A DNA stretch of 64,000 nucleotides from RUG12461 sp045661345 (GTDB lineage Bacteria > Bacillota > Clostridia > Lachnospirales > Lachnospiraceae), in contig JAZRFM010000033.1 in the NCBI GenBank assembly GCA_045661345.1, positions 1 through 64,000 on the forward strand, in the 5' to 3' direction. The notes under the pieces are model-generated. The model worked only from the letters and a program-made list of their open reading frames with translations, was not told the origin of the DNA and made no database searches. This document shows, one piece after another, positions 59,245-64,000 of the stretch (its first letter is position 1; each line of letters opens with the position of its first letter). The translations under genes and the position numbers were made by a program.

Positions 59245-60366
59245 ATGAATAACCGAATTGATGAAATCGATATGCTAAAAGGCATCGGCATCCTTTGTGT
59301 GATGTTCATCCACATATGCACCATCACAGGCGTGGACAGCGGCAGCGTGGTCGCATCCCTTCGTGCGCCGATCATAGGGATGTTTTTTCTCTTATCCGGC
59401 TACACCTCCACCGCCAAAAAGAAGAGCCTGCCACGACAGATCGGGCGCAATGCATGGCGGCTCCTGAAGCCCTACTACCTGTGCTCGGCAGCGATTCTTG
59501 TGATGCTTGCGATCATCTATCTCGGCATTGAGAAGAAGTCGGCGACATGGTTCCTGGACGGCACTTTGGGGATACTGTTCCAGCTACAGTCGTTTCATTA
59601 TTTTGATCCTGTATCCTCAGGCTTTCATCCCATGTTCTATACGGTGCTGATCGGCTGGTTTCTGTTTCAGATGGTCGTTTCACAGCTCCTGTTCACACCC
59701 CTCCTGCATGCGCTCCACAAAAAAAAGAGCTTCTGGAAGCTGCTGTGGGCGCTGATCCTGCTTGCGACGGGTGCCGTATTCTATGTACTGAATCTACAGG
59801 GGCTCAACGAAGCATTTTTCCCGACGGTTTGCAAGATCTTCATTCTCCCGAACATCTTCGGGATCGCAGGGCTCATGATGCTCGGTAATTATCTTGCCTC
59901 CCTGTCGCTCCTTGACTTTGACAGGCTTTCCCCGGGGCGAAAAGCCTTCTGTCTGCTGACACTTCCCGTTATCGCAATCTTTGTCCTGACCGATGACCGT
60001 CTGTATGATTTTCCCATCGGAAAATGGGGGTCCTTCGGACCCTTCAGTTATTTCCTGACGCCGGTCTTCGCCATCGCTCTCGTCCTGCTCCTCGGGGTCG
60101 GCTGTAATCTCGCGAAGAGACTCAAGGCTCTGAAACGTATCCTCCTCCATTACGGCAGGAATTCGATGGACTACCTGCTGGTTCACTTCCCCATCGCGTT
60201 TCTTGTCGCCTATATCGGCGGATTCTGGTACAACTTCCTGTCCGATCCGATCCCGAAGGACGGCGCAATCGGTCTGCACTTTGTCATTCTTCTGATGGCG
60301 GTCCCGGCGTTGTCATACCCGGTGGCATGGCTGCACAGCAGGCTTCACAGCAGGAAGGCTCAGTGA
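59245..60366 (+). CDS. Acyltransferase 3 family membrane protein
   Basis: 373 residues with about ten hydrophobic helices. The N-terminus RIDEIDMLKGIGILCVMFIH and MFFLLSGYTSTAKK are acyltransferase-3 signatures; the conserved His is in MFIHI. Such proteins acetylate or acylate exported sugars. Might decorate the glycan made elsewhere in the cell, but the gene is not linked to the glycan cluster. Confidence 0.85.
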   Translation: MNNRIDEIDMLKGIGILCVMFIHICTITGVDSGSVVASLRAPIIGMFFLLSGYTSTAKKKSLPRQIGRNAWRLLKPYYLCSAAILVMLAIIYLGIEKKSATWFLDGTLGILFQLQSFHYFDPVSSGFHPMFYTVLIGWFLFQMVVSQLLFTPLLHALHKKKSFWKLLWALILLATGAVFYVLNLQGLNEAFFPTVCKIFILPNIFGIAGLMMLGNYLASLSLLDFDRLSPGRKAFCLLTLPVIAIFVLTDDRLYDFPIGKWGSFGPFSYFLTPVFAIALVLLLGVGCNLAKRLKALKRILLHYGRNSMDYLLVHFPIAFLVAYIGGFWYNFLSDPIPKDGAIGLHFVILLMAVPALSYPVAWLHSRLHSRKAQ

Positions 60367-60399
60367 CGCTCTTTTCCGGCATTTCCCCTCACCTTTTCA

Positions 60400-61188
60400 T
60401 CACTCGCCGACGATCAGATCCTCCAGATCTTTTTCCTCATTCAGGATATTCAGGTCGATATACTTTTCTCCACCGGTATACCCCTTCAGTTCTCCCCGGT
60501 TCAGATACTGCCAGATATGCCAGTCATCCCGATACGTCCAGCTCAAGGGCTGATACAGGCTGGATATCCATTTTTTGTATTCATCAAATTCCCCCTTGAG
60601 ATATTGATCGTAGATATCCGTTCTTGTATAGATCAGGGGCTTTACTCCATATTCCTTCTCAATGCGCTCCAGATAAATGCGTAATTCCCGCACGACATCC
60701 TCTTTTTCCGGCGGGTTCTGTTCTTTATCCCCGTAGTATTCCACATCCACTGCGGGAAGCAGTCTTCCCGTCAGGTCGGGTCCCACTGCTTCAATGAAAT
60801 TCTCTGCCTGTGTGATCCCCTCACTGTCATAGGAAAAGAAATGGTAAGCGCCCGACAGCAGTCCTGCTTTTTTCGCTTTTTCCCAGTTCTCCGCAAAGCG
60901 CGGATCCTTCGTTTCGCTTCCTTCTGATGCTTTTATGTAGATGAACTGTATATTCTGCGCCTTCAATTCCTCCATATCGATATCTGCCTGATAGGAGGAC
61001 ACATCAACTCCCATCGTGCTCTTTTCTTCATTCACGAACCACGGATTGATAAATATCTTTTTCTGTTTTGCCAGCAGAAACACCGTGAGAAAAATCACCA
61101 CGATGGCTGCGGCGAGGACCGCGATCACGATCATTACGTTTCTGATTGTCTTTTTGTTGTTTTTTTTCATCTTTTTACAAGTCTCCAT
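60400..61188 (-). CDS. Membrane-anchored GH25 lysozyme
   Basis: 262 residues; an ATG at 61170 is an alternative start. A basic tail, one membrane helix (about 17-40), then a GH25 muramidase domain: MGVDVSSYQADIDMEEL with the first catalytic Asp, FIYIKASEG, GAYHFFSYDS, LLPAVDVEYYG with the catalytic DxE, and WHIWQYLNRGELKGYTGG. It cleaves the glycan backbone of peptidoglycan outside the cell. 16 bp from the GNAT gene. Confidence 0.9.
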   Translation of the reverse strand: METCKKMKKNNKKTIRNVMIVIAVLAAAIVVIFLTVFLLAKQKKIFINPWFVNEEKSTMGVDVSSYQADIDMEELKAQNIQFIYIKASEGSETKDPRFAENWEKAKKAGLLSGAYHFFSYDSEGITQAENFIEAVGPDLTGRLLPAVDVEYYGDKEQNPPEKEDVVRELRIYLERIEKEYGVKPLIYTRTDIYDQYLKGEFDEYKKWISSLYQPLSWTYRDDWHIWQYLNRGELKGYTGGEKYIDLNILNEEKDLEDLIVGE

Positions 61189-61203
61189 TCCCAGGCATGT
61201 CCA

Positions 61204-61614
61204 TCATGATCCATCCGGTCTTTTCCATAATGCATATTCCAGCTGTACGTCAAATGGTTCCTCCGCTGCCAGAACCTCATTAATCTCCTCAGCATGTTTG
61301 CAGCCAAGCGCACGGTAAGCCGCCTGTGATTCCTTCGAGGAATGACCCGATATGTACAGCTTATCTGCCCCAAGCCGTATAGCCTCTTCGCAGATCATGG
61401 CAAAAAGCTTCCTTCCAATGCCCCGGTGCCGATATTCCTCTGAAATCTGAAAGCAGACCAATTCCACATAATTCGGCACAAGCACCCATTTCTGATCCAC
61501 TTCTCTCCAGCACTCGGTCACAGTCTGGTGGCGGACAAAAGAATCCAGTGAATGTGCGTTAAAACAATCTGCATCTAATTTTTTATATTGTATTTTGCCA
61601 CTCACTCTTGTCAA
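61204..61614 (-). CDS. GNAT acetyltransferase, internally shortened
   Basis: 136 residues, TTG start. KLDADCFNAHSLDSFVRHQTVTECWR is the N-terminal part of a Clostridial GNAT group, and ISEEYRHRGIGRKLFAMI...LYISGHSSKESQAAYRALGCKHAEEI is its C-terminal half. Relatives I know have about 60 more residues between WVL and the acetyl-CoA loop; here this middle is missing, so the fold may be incomplete. Might be a decaying gene. Confidence 0.65.
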   Translation of the reverse strand: MTRVSGKIQYKKLDADCFNAHSLDSFVRHQTVTECWREVDQKWVLVPNYVELVCFQISEEYRHRGIGRKLFAMICEEAIRLGADKLYISGHSSKESQAAYRALGCKHAEEINEVLAAEEPFDVQLEYALWKRPDGS

Positions 61615-61616
61615 GA

Positions 61617-62687
61617 TTAATGCTGCTCCTGATATGCTGCGATGCGCTTTGCCACATTTTCCCTGATGTTGTTGTAAAACAGCGCGTAGTCCCCATTGTG
61701 GTAGCTCTGGGGGCCAAAGGTGTCGCCTCCAACGGGTTCCGTATCCGCATTCGTCAGAACGGATCCGCGTTCGAGAACAACCTTTGCGTCCGCTCCGATG
61801 TCTTTTATCTCATATTCACCGGTTTTTTCATTCAGAACACGCGAACCAAGATTCTCGCTCGCCGGTGCGTACGTTTCATCAAGTTTCCAATTCAGTGGAT
61901 TGATGCTGATTGCGTTCGGCAGAAGCACGGCATTACTGGCATTCTGCTCCACATTCCTCGGTCCCTCGGTGTTCCAGCTGATGATGACGCCGGTGTCACT
62001 CTCGCCGGTGGCGAACTTCAGATGCGGGTTTTCCGCAAGGTAATCCTTCGTGATAGAGAAGCCTATGACGTATGCCGCGATCATGCGCTCGTAATAATCG
62101 GGATGCTCCTTGAAATAATCTTTCAGCACAAGACTGACAATGGCCGAGCCCTGACTGTGACCTGCAATAATAAACGGACGTCCATTGTTGTAGTTCTCGA
62201 AGTAGTAGTCAAGTGCGGCGGTGATGTCGGCATAGGGGACGGTGGCAAAAGCTGTGCGCGGGTCGCCGGACTTCTTCGCTTCTTTCGCAGCGTACATCAT
62301 TCCTGCCTGACGGTAGTACGGCATGAACACATTGGTAGAATCCTCGTAGACACTTGCCAGTACCGGATAGTTGGTTTTCACGCCCTCCAGCATCTCGGCG
62401 TTGTCGAGCGGAGCAAAATCCGGGTCTCCTTCGTTTTCAGCCATGTATTCCGTCGGGTAAACGAAGAATGTATCGACGTCCTTCGTTATTTCAGGGATCT
62501 GATACCAGCATTCCTTTTTGGAATAGTCAGGCGCTTCATTTGCAGCTTTCGCAGCCGGAGCCGGAATGGATGCAGAACCGCCCTCTGCAGCAGGCGTTTC
62601 TGACTCCGGTTTTGGTGCTCCGCCGCAGGCTGACAAACTAAAGACCATGGTAGGAATCATGACCAATGTTAAAAATCTTTTCTTCAT
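61617..62687 (-). CDS. DUF3089 family lipoprotein (alpha/beta hydrolase)
   Basis: 356 residues. MKKRFLTLVMIPTMVFSLSAC is a lipoprotein signal. The DUF3089 domain has DTFFVYPTEYM, YYRQAGMM, RPFIIAGHSQGSAIVSLVL with the nucleophile elbow GHSQGS, and late GDYALFYNNIREN. Probably a surface-anchored esterase or lipase. Its stop is 2 bp before the start of the GNAT gene, so they are co-transcribed. GGAGG lies upstream of the ATG. Confidence 0.85.
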   Translation of the reverse strand: MKKRFLTLVMIPTMVFSLSACGGAPKPESETPAAEGGSASIPAPAAKAANEAPDYSKKECWYQIPEITKDVDTFFVYPTEYMAENEGDPDFAPLDNAEMLEGVKTNYPVLASVYEDSTNVFMPYYRQAGMMYAAKEAKKSGDPRTAFATVPYADITAALDYYFENYNNGRPFIIAGHSQGSAIVSLVLKDYFKEHPDYYERMIAAYVIGFSITKDYLAENPHLKFATGESDTGVIISWNTEGPRNVEQNASNAVLLPNAISINPLNWKLDETYAPASENLGSRVLNEKTGEYEIKDIGADAKVVLERGSVLTNADTEPVGGDTFGPQSYHNGDYALFYNNIRENVAKRIAAYQEQH

Positions 62688-62922
62688 TTCTGTTCCTCCT
62701 TTTCATCATCGGTTATGGTTCTCAGTTTTCATGAAAGCAGATATGGTAAGATATCCTGCAAAAGCAAACAGTATCAGAAAGAATCCTCTTATCAGTTTCT
62801 CATCGTCTCATCTGTAAGATATGATTTTACGTTCATCCATTTGTTTACTGCCTTCCCCGTCCCTAATACCTGTTCTCTAATCCTGTATCTCCCGCTGCCC
62901 GGGTATTTCGGATGATCTCCGG

Positions 62923-63450
62923 TCAGTGAATCATGTTTTCAGTCAAATCCTCCCTGCGAATGACCGAGACATGGGTGGTTCCGTTGACTTCGTCCGGATA
63001 TTCGCGGTCAAAGCGCATGCCGATGGATTCCGCCGTCTTGATCGACGGAGTATTGGTGTACTTGCAGTATGAATACAACGCTGGATAGTCGGTATTCTGA
63101 AAAGCCCAGTTTCGCACAGCCATCGCGGCTTCACCGGCATAGCCCTTCCGCTGGCAATCGCGGCGGATGTGATAGCCGATTTCGGGAAGGATTTCCCCTT
63201 CCATATTTTGAAGCGTCAACCCGCAGTCGCCGATCAGCTCACCGGTTTCCTTCAGGCAGACAGCCCACAGCCCGAAGCCGTCCTTCCGATAGCGGTTCAT
63301 GTTCCGTTCGATCCAGTCCCTGACCCGTTTCTCATCGAAGGCACAAGGATAATGCTGCATAATATCAGAATCAGCCAGGACTGCATATAATGCTTCATAA
63401 TCATCTGTATTCATCTCACGAAGCACCAGTCTTTTCGTTTCCAGAACCAT
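62923..63450 (-). CDS. RimJ/RimL-type GNAT N-acetyltransferase
   Basis: 175 residues. ETKRLVLREMNTDDYEALY, GFGLWAVCLKETGELIGDCGL, EIGYHIRRDCQRKGYAGEAAMAV with the acetyl-CoA loop, and NTPSIKTAESIGMRFDREY are all standard for the Acetyltransf_3 group. Targets range from ribosomal proteins to small molecules. 6 bp after the VOC gene. Confidence 0.9.
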   Translation of the reverse strand: MVLETKRLVLREMNTDDYEALYAVLADSDIMQHYPCAFDEKRVRDWIERNMNRYRKDGFGLWAVCLKETGELIGDCGLTLQNMEGEILPEIGYHIRRDCQRKGYAGEAAMAVRNWAFQNTDYPALYSYCKYTNTPSIKTAESIGMRFDREYPDEVNGTTHVSVIRREDLTENMIH

Positions 63451-63456
63451 ACAGTT

Positions 63457-63921
63457 TCACCTTTTGTCCAGGCAGGCTGTCACAAAATCGAGCGGAATAT
63501 CCATCCGAACCGACGTTTCCTCTGCCGATAAGCCCTGCTCCATGAAGCGAAGAATAACCGTATCCAGCTTTTCCCCGACCTCGATGATATGCTTGTCCGG
63601 ATCATAGAACCGGATGACGCGCTGGCCCCAGCGGTGTTCAAACAGCTCATGAACATAGCAGATATCAAATGATTTCAGATGATCGCAGAACCCGTCCATA
63701 TCCTCTTCTTCAAAATAGATCTCTCCCGCGTTGTTCGGCAGCACGACGCTTTCCATTCGAATAAAGGCCTTCCACGTGTCCATGGTCTGCATCACAAGTC
63801 CGCCGTCCAGGGTAACATTCGCGCCAAAGTCGGCGATAACATTCAGCCCCAGCACATCATGATAGAATTGCTTGCTTTTCTCCATGTCCGCAACAGCGAT
63901 CAGTGTACTTGTATATCTCAT
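63457..63921 (-). CDS. VOC (glyoxalase/bleomycin-resistance fold) protein
   Basis: 154 residues from ATG 63921, with GAGGGGA 5 bp upstream; longer in-frame sequence is not conserved. TSTLIAVADMEKSKQFYHDVLGLNVI starts a VOC domain, and HRWGQRVIRFYDPDKHIIEVGE ends it with a metal-ligand Glu. The last 30 residues (GLSAEETSVRMDIPLDFVTACL) form a small helical tail. Function not known; metal-dependent lyase or binding protein. Confidence 0.85.
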   Translation of the reverse strand: MRYTSTLIAVADMEKSKQFYHDVLGLNVIADFGANVTLDGGLVMQTMDTWKAFIRMESVVLPNNAGEIYFEEEDMDGFCDHLKSFDICYVHELFEHRWGQRVIRFYDPDKHIIEVGEKLDTVILRFMEQGLSAEETSVRMDIPLDFVTACLDKR

Positions 63922-64000
63922 TTTTCCCCTCTGTGGCTGCTTTTGCAGAATTACCAGCTCATCGCTGAAATCCACTGTGGCAATATCCGTTATATAAACA

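Noticed and set aside
62688..62922. Short hydrophobic open stretch on the minus strand (GFFLILFAFAGYLTISAF) before the DUF3089 gene
   Set aside because: No ATG, GTG or TTG start in frame before the hydrophobic part; may be a remnant of a small membrane peptide but cannot be supported.

Overview
The window looks like chromosome of an anaerobic Gram-positive Firmicute, most likely Lachnospiraceae/Clostridia. This rests on strong AGGAGG-type ribosome binding sites, an LCP-family protein and a class-B sortase homologue, a TagGH-like glycan exporter, a HydE maturase for [FeFe]-hydrogenase, Rrf2 and XRE regulators, and GGDEF and HD-GYP proteins. Species cannot be named from sequence alone. The left third is AT-richer and patchy, which suggests horizontal acquisition. 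From about 23 kb rightwards the DNA is more GC-rich and more uniform.

Left part (1-20.3 kb, almost all minus strand): a glycan locus bordered by three tandem, progressively truncated Rpn/PDDEXK_2-type nuclease copies. It encodes a NeuA-like cytidylyltransferase with a YhcH partner, two paralogous capsule-type glycosyltransferases (one carrying an extra domain), a membrane-anchored DUF11-like protein, UDP-galactopyranose mutase, a four-gene CDP-6-deoxysugar pathway (cytidylyltransferase, 4,6-dehydratase, reductase/epimerase, RmlC-like epimerase) and a GT2/GT32-like fusion. An intact IS630-family element sits in decayed DNA. Beyond it lies an overlapping five-gene sugar cassette (SIS isomerase, 2-hydroxyacid dehydrogenase, inositol-monophosphatase-like phosphatase, degenerate methyltransferase, Gfo/Idh/MocA oxidoreductase).

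Accessory island (20.3-22.9 kb): three minimal nucleotidyltransferase-HEPN (toxin-antitoxin type) pairs in two transcription units. Each unit is bracketed by inverted copies of one short repeat, GTAAAGTATGAAATTG. At the upstream end the repeat supplies the -35 hexamer of a promoter; at the downstream end it forms an intrinsic terminator. The same repeat follows the Rpn copies at the left edge. This self-contained promoter-genes-terminator cassette is the best candidate for something undescribed in the window.

Export operon (22.9-31.6 kb, minus): pseudo-sortase, LCP protein, secreted Ala/Gly-rich protein, GT4, GT2, HAD-like protein, ABC permease, and an ABC ATPase with an N-terminal cohesin-like domain and a membrane segment. 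The sortase homologue has lost both its catalytic Cys and His. The operon starts at a consensus promoter and has a T8G10 homopolymer in its leader.

Right part (31.8-64 kb): mainly housekeeping and signalling genes (GH13 glucosidase, GT4, PIN-PhoH ATPase, HydE, Rrf2, ABC-2 transporter, HD-GYP, lipoproteins, CheY, threonine aldolase, GGDEF, GH25 lysozyme, DUF3089 lipoprotein, GNATs, VOC protein). Unusual items are a 1966-residue protein built of roughly 330-residue repeats, a MATE transporter fused to an anti-sigma-like ATPase domain behind a possible attenuator, a GT2-DUF218 fusion, and a PP-loop ATPase homologue of unknown role. No rRNA, tRNA or CRISPR array was recognised.
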